This document shows positions 44,059 to 52,082 of a DNA stretch of 64,000 nucleotides, in pieces. The stretch lies in contig NZ_JAKIKY010000017.1 in NCBI RefSeq assembly GCF_023349185.1, positions 1 through 64,000 of the forward strand, in the 5' to 3' direction. Position numbers and translations under genes: made by a program. Position 1 is the stretch's first letter. Each line of letters opens with the position of its first letter. Under the pieces are notes generated by a model. It saw nothing but the letters and a program-made list of their open reading frames with translations. It did not search any database and was not told the origin of the DNA. Origin of the DNA: Shewanella aquimarina. GTDB lineage: Bacteria; Pseudomonadota; Gammaproteobacteria; Enterobacterales; Shewanellaceae.

Positions 44059-44913
44059 ATGACAAGCAATAGATCCACCGCCTGGCCGGCACCGGCTAAG
44101 CTCAACCTGTTTCTCCACGTCAACGGCCGCCGCGTCGATGGCTACCATGAGCTGCAGACCCTGTTCCAGTTCATCGACTACTGTGACAGCCTGGATTTTG
44201 CCGTCAACGACAGCGGTACCCTTACCCTGCATTCAGAGATGGAAGCTGTTGTTGCAAATAGCGATAACTTAATTCTAAAAGCTGCAAAATCCTTGCAGGA
44301 CTATACCGGCACCCACCAGGGCGCCGAGATCTGGTTGGATAAAAAACTACCAATGGGCGGCGGCATAGGCGGTGGCTCATCCGATGCGGCGACCACACTG
44401 GTCGCATTGAATCATCTTTGGAATACTCAACTGTCGCAGGATGAACTGGCTAAAATTGGTCTAGCTCTCGGCGCTGATGTCCCTGTTTTTATTAATGGTT
44501 TAGCGGCATTTGCCGAAGGGGTCGGCGAGAAGTTGATCCCGGTCGAGGCGCCGGAAAATTGGTACCTGATCCTGACCCCGGATGTTCACGTTTCCACCGC
44601 CGAGGTGTTTAACGATCCCCTGCTACCACGGGATACGCCTAAGCTCTCCATGGATGATTTAATGAGCAGTGACTGGCACAACGATTGCCAACCCAGAGTC
44701 GCCGAGCGATACCCCCAAGTTGCCAAAGCATTGGCGTGGCTGATAGAATATGCGCCGTCCAGAATGACGGGAACCGGAGCATGTGTATTCGGTATCTTCG
44801 ACACACGCCAGCAGGCAGAGCAGGTTTTTGCCAAATTGCCGGCGGGTTTGTGCGGTTTCATCGCCAAGGGGACAAATAAATCACCATTAGCGTTGCGGTT
44901 AACGCAGCGCTAA
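44059..44913 (+). CDS. ispE: 4-diphosphocytidyl-2-C-methyl-D-erythritol kinase
   Basis: IspE phosphorylates CDP-methylerythritol in the MEP route to isoprenoids. The 284-residue GHMP kinase starts with WPAPAKLNLFLHVNGRR and has the glycine-rich ATP loop PMGGGIGGGSSDAATTL and the end motif RMTGTGACVFGIF. It is 4 bases after lolB and 65 bases before prs, the order known from E. coli. Confidence 0.97.
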   Translation: MTSNRSTAWPAPAKLNLFLHVNGRRVDGYHELQTLFQFIDYCDSLDFAVNDSGTLTLHSEMEAVVANSDNLILKAAKSLQDYTGTHQGAEIWLDKKLPMGGGIGGGSSDAATTLVALNHLWNTQLSQDELAKIGLALGADVPVFINGLAAFAEGVGEKLIPVEAPENWYLILTPDVHVSTAEVFNDPLLPRDTPKLSMDDLMSSDWHNDCQPRVAERYPQVAKALAWLIEYAPSRMTGTGACVFGIFDTRQQAEQVFAKLPAGLCGFIAKGTNKSPLALRLTQR

Positions 44914-44978
44914 GTTCATGCGGGATAGCCTAGGTTATCCCGACAATTACAATGAAGCATACGCCTGAGGTCCATACA

Positions 44979-45926
44979 GTGCCTGACATTAAACTATTTG
45001 CTGGTAACGCAACCCCCAGTCTCGCCAAGAAGATAGCAGATCGCCTATTTTGTAAACTCGGAGACGCTGAGGTTGGCGTTTTCAGTGACGGTGAAATCAG
45101 TGTCCAGATTAACGAAAATGTACGTGGGGCGGATGTATTTATCATTCAATCTACGTGTGCACCTACTAACGATAACCTGATGGAACTTATCGTTATGGTA
45201 GACGCGTTACGTCGCGCATCTGCTGGCCGTATTACTGCGGTTATTCCTTACTTCGGTTACGCTCGTCAAGACCGTCGTGTACGCAGTGCTCGTGTACCTA
45301 TTACCGCTAAGGTAGTCGCCGACTTCCTATCGAGCGTTGGTGTTGACCGCGTATTGACCTGTGACCTGCACGCCGAGCAGATCCAGGGCTTCTTCGATGT
45401 ACCTGTAGACAACGTATTCGGTAGCCCTGTGCTGCTGGAAGACATGCTGGCCAAGCAGCTGGACAACCCAGTCGTGGTTTCACCCGATATCGGCGGTGTC
45501 GTACGTGCCCGCGCCGTAGCCAAGCTACTGGACGACTCAGATCTGGCTATCATCGACAAGCGTCGCCCACAGGCAAACGTTGCCCAGGTGATGCACATCA
45601 TTGGTGACGTTCAAGGCCGCGACTGCATCATAGTCGACGACATGATCGACACTGGCGGTACTCTGTGTAAGGCTGCCGAAGCCCTCAAAGAGCACGGTGC
45701 TAACCGCGTATTCGCCTACGCCACTCACCCAGTATTCTCAGGCAACGCGCCTAAGAACATCGCCGAGTCTGTGATCGACGAAGTTATCGTGACCGACACC
45801 ATCCCACTAAGTGAAGAGATGGCGGCACTGGATAAAGTGACTCAGCTGACCATGTCTAGTGTAATGGCTGAAGCTATCCGCCGCGTAAGCAATGAAGAGT
45901 CTATCTCTGCGATGTTTAAGCACTAA
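44979..45926 (+). CDS. prs: Ribose-phosphate pyrophosphokinase
   Basis: Prs makes PRPP from ribose 5-phosphate and ATP for nucleotide, His and Trp synthesis. I use a GTG (44979), with TGAGGT 8 bases upstream, which gives the standard N-terminus PDIKLFAGNATPSLA and the usual length of 315; an ATG 9 codons earlier is in frame but unlikely. The PRPP loop DDMIDTGGTLCKAAE, the catalytic RQDRRVRSARVPI region and DLHAEQIQGFFD are clear. It ends the lolB-ispE-prs set. Confidence 0.97.
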   Translation: MPDIKLFAGNATPSLAKKIADRLFCKLGDAEVGVFSDGEISVQINENVRGADVFIIQSTCAPTNDNLMELIVMVDALRRASAGRITAVIPYFGYARQDRRVRSARVPITAKVVADFLSSVGVDRVLTCDLHAEQIQGFFDVPVDNVFGSPVLLEDMLAKQLDNPVVVSPDIGGVVRARAVAKLLDDSDLAIIDKRRPQANVAQVMHIIGDVQGRDCIIVDDMIDTGGTLCKAAEALKEHGANRVFAYATHPVFSGNAPKNIAESVIDEVIVTDTIPLSEEMAALDKVTQLTMSSVMAEAIRRVSNEESISAMFKH

Positions 45927-45947
45927 TCACAAGCTTCATGCTTGACG

Positions 45948-45977
45948 AAAAAAGCCACTCTTATGAGTGGCTTTTTT
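45948..45977 (+). terminator. Terminator of prs
   Basis: An AAAAAAGCCACTC / GAGTGGCTTTTTT stem with a 4-base loop sits 21 bases after the prs stop. It is symmetrical and may also end the convergent regulator gene. Confidence 0.93.
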
Positions 45978-46006
45978 GTGTCATCTCCAATCCAATTCTC
46001 TTTTCA

Positions 46007-47362
46007 TTAGAGTGACACTTGCTCCCTATGAGCCCATACCATAGTCTCCCCCCACAAGGGTAGCATCCATACACCGCTATCATCATCTTGATGAAGTTGC
46101 CTCAACACCATTCGCTCATTCTGCAGTACATGTTTGCGGATCTCGCGGTATATAGTCGCAGACTCTTTCGAGATCTGTTGTGGACTGGTGAAGGAACTAT
46201 CATCTACATCCACAAGGAAAGTGCGAACAGCTTTGCCATCTACTTCACTTTGCGTCAATTTAAAGTCACCACTAAATTGATAACGAATAGAGATCTCTTT
46301 AAGCATGTCATCGGTAATACATGCTGCTGCAACCAACTTACCTCGGTTTGCAGAATCAAATATCATTGATAAGCGAACATCTGCACGAACTATATTCTTA
46401 CTGTCAGAGTAGTAGTAAACATCGGCTCGATAGACGTCTTCAACCACGCTTTTATCTGCTGGTGCAAATTTATCTAAGAGGATGTTGTTATAGGTCACTT
46501 GCTCCATTCTGAGCTTAGTATCCGCTAACCATTGAATATCAAGAGGTGGAGTAACGTCACCCACAGATCTGACTAAATTAAGTGGCTGTTTGTCAGTGCA
46601 ACGACCATTAAATTGGTTACATAACGCCACAGATTCATAACGACCATTTTCAAAAGCAAACAACTGTTTTTCGCTGGCATTTTTAAAAATACTGTCATAG
46701 TTAAACCAATTATCAATCACACCTTGGGTGGTAATACTTTCTGCTTGGTCATCTAATTGCACTGTGTATAACAACGATTCGTTTCGCGCCAATGAGAAAG
46801 GCTTTGCAGTAATCGAAGCTACATCAGGTTCAGTAAGCAAAGAAAGGTAATTAACGGTGGCTTTTAATCCACCTGAAAAATGCAGCCCTGCAATTAACAC
46901 AATAACAATACTCAATACTGTATTACGATAAAATCTCAGCTTGGTTGACTTAAGTTCACTTTCACTCTGAATTGAAATCGCTGTCGTTGATCTTCTGTCA
47001 GGAGTTTCCTGACAACTTAGCGTGCCTACATTAGCTGCCACCGCAGGAGATCCAGTTTCTACCGTCTCAGTAATGCACAAGCTATACCCGTAGCGAGGGA
47101 TATTTTTTATCTCGACATCTGTATGGCTATGCAGCTTTTTCCTTAGGCTACTCATACACTGAGTCAATGATGAAGGCGCGACCACTCTGCCTGGCCAACC
47201 AACGGCATTTAAAGTCTCTTTACTAACAACTTCACCTACGTGCTCGACTAAGTTTTTTAGTACTTCTAGCTCAGACAGTGATAATGCGCAGCGAGTCGAT
47301 AACCTAGTATCGACTAACTCTCTGGCATCTAAATCAATAATTAGAAATTCAGTAATCTTCAC
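46007..47362 (-). CDS. CadC/ToxR-like membrane-bound transcriptional regulator
   Basis: This 451-residue protein has an OmpR-type winged helix at the N-terminus (about 25-98: LSLSELEVLKNLVEHVGEVV, LTQCMSSLRKKL, IKNIPRYGYSL), a linker with low-complexity residues, one membrane helix (about 146-163) and a periplasmic domain of nearly 290 residues. The layout is that of CadC/ToxR one-component sensors. The periplasmic part is not recognised. It lies 179 bases downstream of a multihaem cytochrome gene on the same strand, with a terminator between; it may regulate that gene. A+T content appears higher than in nearby core genes. Confidence 0.85.
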   Translation of the reverse strand: MKITEFLIIDLDARELVDTRLSTRCALSLSELEVLKNLVEHVGEVVSKETLNAVGWPGRVVAPSSLTQCMSSLRKKLHSHTDVEIKNIPRYGYSLCITETVETGSPAVAANVGTLSCQETPDRRSTTAISIQSESELKSTKLRFYRNTVLSIVIVLIAGLHFSGGLKATVNYLSLLTEPDVASITAKPFSLARNESLLYTVQLDDQAESITTQGVIDNWFNYDSIFKNASEKQLFAFENGRYESVALCNQFNGRCTDKQPLNLVRSVGDVTPPLDIQWLADTKLRMEQVTYNNILLDKFAPADKSVVEDVYRADVYYYSDSKNIVRADVRLSMIFDSANRGKLVAAACITDDMLKEISIRYQFSGDFKLTQSEVDGKAVRTFLVDVDDSSFTSPQQISKESATIYREIRKHVLQNERMVLRQLHQDDDSGVWMLPLWGETMVWAHREQVSL

Positions 47363-47488
47363 AACCTAACCCCTACTACTTTTAGCAGCCCCAAGCAGTA
47401 TTCTACGGCACTTTATTAATCCTAAATCTGACATAATGCTGAGTTCCAATTAAACAATTGACGCTTTGTTAATATTTGTGATCCCCGT

Positions 47489-47520
47489 AAAAAAAGACCC
47501 TAGCAAAAAGCTAGGGCCAA
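47489..47520 (-). terminator. Terminator of the 11-haem cytochrome gene
   Basis: A CCCTAGC / GCTAGGG stem with a 5-base loop is followed by a TCTTTTTTT run on the minus strand, about 25 bases past the stop codon. Confidence 0.88.
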
Positions 47521-47541
47521 AAATATTGCAGGATGAAAACT

Positions 47542-49917
47542 TTATTTCAGGTTATGTGATTCCTTTAGGTTATTTAAATCATGACACACTGCACATGACT
47601 CTTCGCCTGTGTACTGACCTAGCTCCACACCGAACTGTGCTCCATTTTGTTTCATATGACTCACAACATCTTTACGCACTTGACGGCGATCTTCACCCTC
47701 TTCGGCGGCACGTTTACCATGACAGCTTAAGCAAACTGCAGCGGTTGGTGATACATAGGCATCAGCTTTAGCATCCACCGCGTAACGCTTGTTGCCGCTG
47801 GTATCTTTACCATTTGCAGGGTCTAGACCGTCATAGGTATCCATATAATCAAGATCCAGCGCCAATGGCTTACGACCCACTAAGTACTTGGCATCAAAGC
47901 TATCACCTTCGTGACACTTCACACAGTTAGCAAGATCAGCTGAATACTCAACATTACGCTTCCAGCCTTCACCACCTTGGTTTGCACGGTTGTTTGCATG
48001 CATAGCGTGAATCCATACTTTCTGATCAGGGTGGCTCATAGTTAACTGCTCAACATAGTCAGCATCACCTTGCTTAGTATGAGAGTCACGTACTACCTGA
48101 GTCGGTGGGTTATTCGCATTGTGACAAGCTAAGCACTCTTCACCGGCATTTGATGCAGTTGTCCAGTCACGCTCACCACGAGGAGACAAGCTTTTCAGCT
48201 TAATCATCTCATCTAGAATACCGTCACCATCGTTATCCACTGAGCCCGATGCACAGGTAGTACCGAAGTATGCTGGATCATTCTTAGTGACAGCATGACA
48301 GCTACGACAGTTCAGTGTCATTTGAGCCATGCCATCGCTATCGCGAGTCGTCATACCATGGCATGAACCACACTTCTCGTTGGTAACGATTTGACGGCGA
48401 GGTCTTTCAGGGATAAGGCCTTTATCATCAAAGAAGTGTAACCAGTTGAAGCCTGCGGCACCTTGGCCCCAAACACTCGATGTTTCCTTACAAGACTCGA
48501 GGTTTTCCCCCTTATTATCCATACAGAACCAGATACGCGGCGTGACCATACCATAGCTATCAGTTAGGCTACCTTCGAACTCATCTTCTAGCTCAAAAGG
48601 ACCTATCTCATAGGTCGTCTTACCGTTCTCATAGCTCAGTACGATAGGATCTTCTACATAGCCAGGGAAGTTCTCCTTATTGGTGAATACGCGTAGGATT
48701 TTACCACGCTCCATTCCCATATCTTGACCACCCCAGTTGATGTAGAACTCTGAGTAATAGAAGAAGTCGACTTTATCTAGTTGCTTATTCATCGACTTAC
48801 CATCTTTGTCGAGAATATCAACGGTAAGCTGTACATAACCGGTTTTAGCCGTATCTAAACCAGAATCAATGTTTTTCTGAGCTTGAGGTACTGCCACCAT
48901 TTTGGCATCGGTCACAGTCAGATGCACATTTTCACGACGAGAGGTCTGTCCCTTATAGGTCGCTAAATGCACTGTCTCAACAACTTCTGGCGTATGGCAG
49001 TTTGCACACTGAGCATTATCTTCATATGGCCAGTGGTTAACGCCCTCTTTGAAGTTCACATCGGTATGACAGGTAATACAGGTTTCTTGGGTCGGTACTG
49101 TCTTCCAGTTAGTGTAATCGACAGCCTGCTCATTTTCGGAGTGACAGTTATCACAACCACCTACAGGCGCAGAAATCACACCAATATGCTTATCATGGGC
49201 AAGCATAGGAAAGACTTTAGAGGCACTGCTAACTTTATTGTCTGTGTGGCAAGAGATACAAGTTTCCACTTCTTTGTAGTGACCACCATGAATGGTGAAG
49301 TCATCGTGACAACCAGTACAGTTTTGATTGTTGATCACACTCTTAGTGTAAAGCGGTGCTTCGCCATTATTACGAAAATCATGGCTTTTGTTGGCATAGG
49401 CTAAGGTTTTTCCACCCAGTGTATCGCCACCCGTTGTGACAATGAGACGTAGTGTCTTGTCATCTGTCACACTAAAGGCTGTTTCTGTAGTCACATCCTT
49501 TAGGAACTTATAAGTATAAGTGCCATCTTGGTTGTCGGTTAATGTGCCACATTTAGCATACTTGCTGCCAGGGCAAGACTCAGAGCTAAGTAGCTTCCAG
49601 CTATTGGCATCACCATTTTGACCTTGTTCTAGGCCAGATAAAATAAAGCCAAAGTGCTCTAGGCCAACAACGGGTAAGTCTTTCTCATTAGTAACCGTAA
49701 AGGTCACTTCACTGTCACTGGCGACCAATACCTTATCGACATTCACTGCTAGGTCGGTTGCAGAGGTCGCCACAGTTAAACCAGGCTTACCATCTTTACC
49801 GTCAGTGCCATTAGCACCGTCTGCGCCTGGCGCGCCATCATCGCCACCACAGCCCGTTAAGGCCAGCCCGATGAATGCTGCTAAAGCAGTAACTTTTATA
49901 TTGACTCGTTTCATCAT
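47542..49917 (-). CDS. OmcA/MtrC-family surface cytochrome with 11 haem motifs
   Basis: This 791-residue lipoprotein is an outer-membrane c-type cytochrome of the extracellular electron transfer type. After a signal with lipobox LTGC comes a collagen-like Gly-X-Y linker (GAPGADGANGTDGKDGKPG). Eleven CxxCH motifs form two clusters: five at about 200-308 (CTGCH, CISCH, CDNCH, CITCH, CANCH) and six at about 516-779 (CGSCH, CRSCH, CLACH, CVKCH, CLSCH, CAVCH). Two beta domains flank them, with a CX10C pair (FCMDNKGENLESCK) in the second. Known decahaem members have 5+5; 5+6 equals UndA. No MtrA/MtrB partner is near. The start is ATG 49917 or 49914 (GGA upstream). Confidence 0.93.
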   Translation of the reverse strand: MMKRVNIKVTALAAFIGLALTGCGGDDGAPGADGANGTDGKDGKPGLTVATSATDLAVNVDKVLVASDSEVTFTVTNEKDLPVVGLEHFGFILSGLEQGQNGDANSWKLLSSESCPGSKYAKCGTLTDNQDGTYTYKFLKDVTTETAFSVTDDKTLRLIVTTGGDTLGGKTLAYANKSHDFRNNGEAPLYTKSVINNQNCTGCHDDFTIHGGHYKEVETCISCHTDNKVSSASKVFPMLAHDKHIGVISAPVGGCDNCHSENEQAVDYTNWKTVPTQETCITCHTDVNFKEGVNHWPYEDNAQCANCHTPEVVETVHLATYKGQTSRRENVHLTVTDAKMVAVPQAQKNIDSGLDTAKTGYVQLTVDILDKDGKSMNKQLDKVDFFYYSEFYINWGGQDMGMERGKILRVFTNKENFPGYVEDPIVLSYENGKTTYEIGPFELEDEFEGSLTDSYGMVTPRIWFCMDNKGENLESCKETSSVWGQGAAGFNWLHFFDDKGLIPERPRRQIVTNEKCGSCHGMTTRDSDGMAQMTLNCRSCHAVTKNDPAYFGTTCASGSVDNDGDGILDEMIKLKSLSPRGERDWTTASNAGEECLACHNANNPPTQVVRDSHTKQGDADYVEQLTMSHPDQKVWIHAMHANNRANQGGEGWKRNVEYSADLANCVKCHEGDSFDAKYLVGRKPLALDLDYMDTYDGLDPANGKDTSGNKRYAVDAKADAYVSPTAAVCLSCHGKRAAEEGEDRRQVRKDVVSHMKQNGAQFGVELGQYTGEESCAVCHDLNNLKESHNLK

Positions 49918-50704
49918 CTGTTCCACTCACTTTTTATTTAGCCCTCTTTATTGGGGCAAGCGAAATGTAACTAACCGAGTGCAATTAAAGTGTGACCGTC
50001 TCGATTGCATTTTAGAACAAATTACTCAACGAGAAATACTGCACAAACAAAGGTGAAATTGTTAACAACCCAACCAATACAGGTTAACAACCCCAAACAT
50101 ATTGGTTATAAAAATGTTGATCACAACAAAAAAAGCGTGATTGTTAGCACTAAAACGGCTAACAAAAGTTAACAAAAGGATGATTTGTTACCAAACATTA
50201 GGATTTATTACCGCTCAGCACTTATCCCACCAGCAAACCATTACAATTGATCTCGAAGAAGTACCCAATATCCGACACTGCCCCCATGTCATGACTCAAA
50301 GATAAAAAGACTTCTTGCGAAGGGCGCACAGCAAAACACATAACAAGCAATTTTAAACACGTCTGATATTGTTTGTGCTCCCAGATCTCATTCACTTACT
50401 CCTCATCAGTATCATCTAGGCACTTCGTACGATTAACATGCGTAGATCGCCCCTATCTTCTTTATTGACAAGACACTTTATGAAGGGATGAATAAAATAG
50501 GAAGCGCAGAGGCACTATTGGCGAATATAACTAAAGAAGCGCTAAACTCGGACAACAAATCGATTAGCTACTGAAAATACCGACGTCGATCTCAATTTAA
50601 TGAACGCTCCAATAAAGCGCTGAGTAATCATTGATTAACTACTCTTTTAAATAAATTGGTATCGAATCTCTAAGAAGCGGCCAACAACTAGCAGGCTTCA
50701 GATA
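49918..50704. other. Upstream region of the cytochrome gene with repeated GTTAACA motifs
   Basis: About 790 bases with no convincing gene. The cytochrome side is AT-rich and has several GTTAACA-like motifs: GTTAACAACCC at 50061-50071 and 50083-50093 (22 bases apart), GCTAACAAAA at 50158-50167 and GTTAACAAAA at 50168-50177, plus an inverted TTGTTAGC near 50141. These may be operator sites for the membrane regulator or another factor. The rest, to the tRNA array, shows only a doubtful short frame at 50488-50574. Confidence 0.5.
50488..50574 (+). CDS. Doubtful short ORF (28 residues)
   Basis: An ATG preceded directly by GAAGGG opens a frame of 28 residues (MNKIGSAEALLANITKEALN and a short tail) with a composition that looks coding. 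The ribosome site is too close for normal use. It could be a fragment of a former gene or chance; no family is recognised. Confidence 0.2.
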   Translation: MNKIGSAEALLANITKEALNSDNKSISY

Positions 50705-50731
50705 CAAAAAAGCCTGTCACTTGGACAGGCT
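50705..50731 (-). terminator. Terminator of the tRNA operon
   Basis: An AGCCTGTC / GACAGGCT stem with a 5-base loop and a T run on the minus strand, 16 bases past the last tRNA. Confidence 0.9.
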
Positions 50732-50746
50732 CTTCGTATTTTATAA

Positions 50747-50831
<85 letters not shown>

Positions 50832-50885
50832 ATCGCTTTACATCTGATCAGATGGCTTAGTTTTAAATCTTAAGCTAGATAAAAA

Positions 50886-50960
50886 TGGCTGGGGTACTAG
50901 GATTCGAACCTAGGAATGCCGAGATCAAAACCCGGTGCCTTACCGCTTGGCGATACCCCA
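50886..50960 (-). tRNA. tRNA-Gln(UUG)
   Basis: 75 bases with encoded CCA; acceptor TGGGGTA. The anticodon loop TTTTGAT gives UUG for glutamine CAA. Near-identical to the two other Gln copies in the array. Confidence 0.96.
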
Positions 50961-51004
50961 ACAAGCTTTTTTGGGTTACAGGCGATACCTGCAAGCCTAA
51001 ATAA

Positions 51005-51089
<85 letters not shown>

Positions 51090-51242
51090 ACTGCATCTAT
51101 GTTTTATATCCTGACAAGGATAGTTCTAGTCATATGTCTGAAGGTTAAGCTTTAACAACTCAGCATTCAACTAACTAGCAAATCTCTAATTTAACATCTC
51201 GAGCAGATGGCGCCGATAACGGCGGATTTACCTTGAATAAGG

Positions 51243-51319
51243 TGGTAGCTATGGCGGGACTTGAACCTGCGACCCCAGCATTATGAGTGCTGTGCTCTAA
51301 CCAGCTGAGCTACATAGCC
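51243..51319 (-). tRNA. tRNA-Met(CAU), elongator
   Basis: 77 bases with encoded CCA; acceptor GGCTATG, anticodon loop CTCATAA giving CAU. It resembles E. coli metT/metU, the elongator type, and the acceptor end is fully paired, unlike initiator tRNA. Confidence 0.94.
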
Positions 51320-51339
51320 ACATTTATCTTACTGATAAA

Positions 51340-51414
51340 TGGCTGGGGTACTAGGATTCGAACCTAGGAATGCCGAGATCAAAACCCGGTGCCTTACCGC
51401 TTGGCGATACCCCA
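51340..51414 (-). tRNA. tRNA-Gln(UUG)
   Basis: 75 bases with encoded CCA, second Gln(UUG) copy; anticodon loop TTTTGAT. It follows the next copy (51439-51513) by 24 bases. Confidence 0.96.
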
Positions 51415-51438
51415 AGAATCAAAGTAAGCAAGAGAAAA

Positions 51439-51513
51439 TGGCTGGGGTACTAGGATTCGAACCTAGGAATGCCGAGATCAAAACCCGGTGCCTTACCGCT
51501 TGGCGATACCCCA
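51439..51513 (-). tRNA. tRNA-Gln(UUG)
   Basis: 75 bases with encoded CCA, third Gln(UUG) copy, in tandem with the one at 51340-51414. Confidence 0.96.
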
Positions 51514-51561
51514 ATTTTCTTGCTTAAGACTAAAGGTAGACAACCTCTAATCAAAAATAAA

Positions 51562-51646
<85 letters not shown>

Positions 51647-51663
51647 ACTTGCTTCTATTTTTA

Positions 51664-51683
51664 CATCTTGAAGAGATGGTAGC
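51664..51683 (-). pseudogene. Possible tRNA-Met 3'-end remnant
   Basis: The 20 bases here repeat, with 18 identical, the spacer plus the 3' end (CTACCA on the minus strand) of the intact tRNA-Met at 51738-51814 (second copy 51725-51744). The bases beyond keep only scattered likeness. It may be what is left of a deleted tRNA copy. Confidence 0.4.
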
Positions 51684-51737
51684 CTTTGAAATCGGGACAC
51701 TGCCCTGCTACTCGTTCAGTTTTGCATCTTGAAAGGA

Positions 51738-51814
51738 TGGTAGCTATGGCGGGACTTGAACCTGCGACCCCAGCATTATGAGTGCTGTGCTCTAACCAGC
51801 TGAGCTACATAGCC
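51738..51814 (-). tRNA. tRNA-Met(CAU), elongator, first gene of the array
   Basis: 77 bases with encoded CCA, same type as 51243-51319. As the promoter-proximal gene it makes the transcription order Met-Leu-Gln-Gln-Met-Leu-Gln-Leu, close to the E. coli metT-leuW-glnU-glnW-metU-glnV-glnX operon. Confidence 0.95.
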
Positions 51815-51853
51815 ATCGTAATTTAGCGCCCCTCTTGCTGAGGAACGGGGCGT

Positions 51854-51882
51854 ATTATGCTTATTCAGCGTAGGCAGGTCAA
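51854..51882 (-). promoter_or_regulatory. Promoter of the tRNA array
   Basis: On the minus strand TTGACC and CATAAT are 17 bases apart. The -10 is followed by ACGCCCCG, a GC-rich discriminator of the kind found in stringently controlled stable-RNA promoters. The first tRNA starts about 40 bases downstream of the -10. Confidence 0.8.
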
Positions 51883-52010
51883 CAGCTTTTTTTCGCTAAT
51901 TTAAACTATCTTAGCCGTTCGCCTATAAACTCACCAAAGTGAACAGGCCTTATGCAATTCGCCCCTAAAAACCCGCAATTAACGCCTTTTTTCAGCCGCT
52001 GCAGAAAGCA

Positions 52011-52038
52011 AAACGGCCCGATAATGAGTATCGAGCCG
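52011..52038 (-). terminator. Terminator of ychF
   Basis: A CGGCTCGATA / TATCGGGCCG hairpin (minus strand, one mismatch) with a 5-base loop is followed by TTTT. It lies 45 bases past the ychF stop. Confidence 0.75.
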
Positions 52039-52082
52039 CTTAAGCGTTTATTGGTTTTCGCCGCCAAGAACGGCGTCAACCA

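Noticed and set aside
49981..50000. CRP site (TGTGA-N6-TCACA) upstream of the cytochrome
   Set aside because: Only the left half TGTGA is present at a plausible place; the right half does not match.
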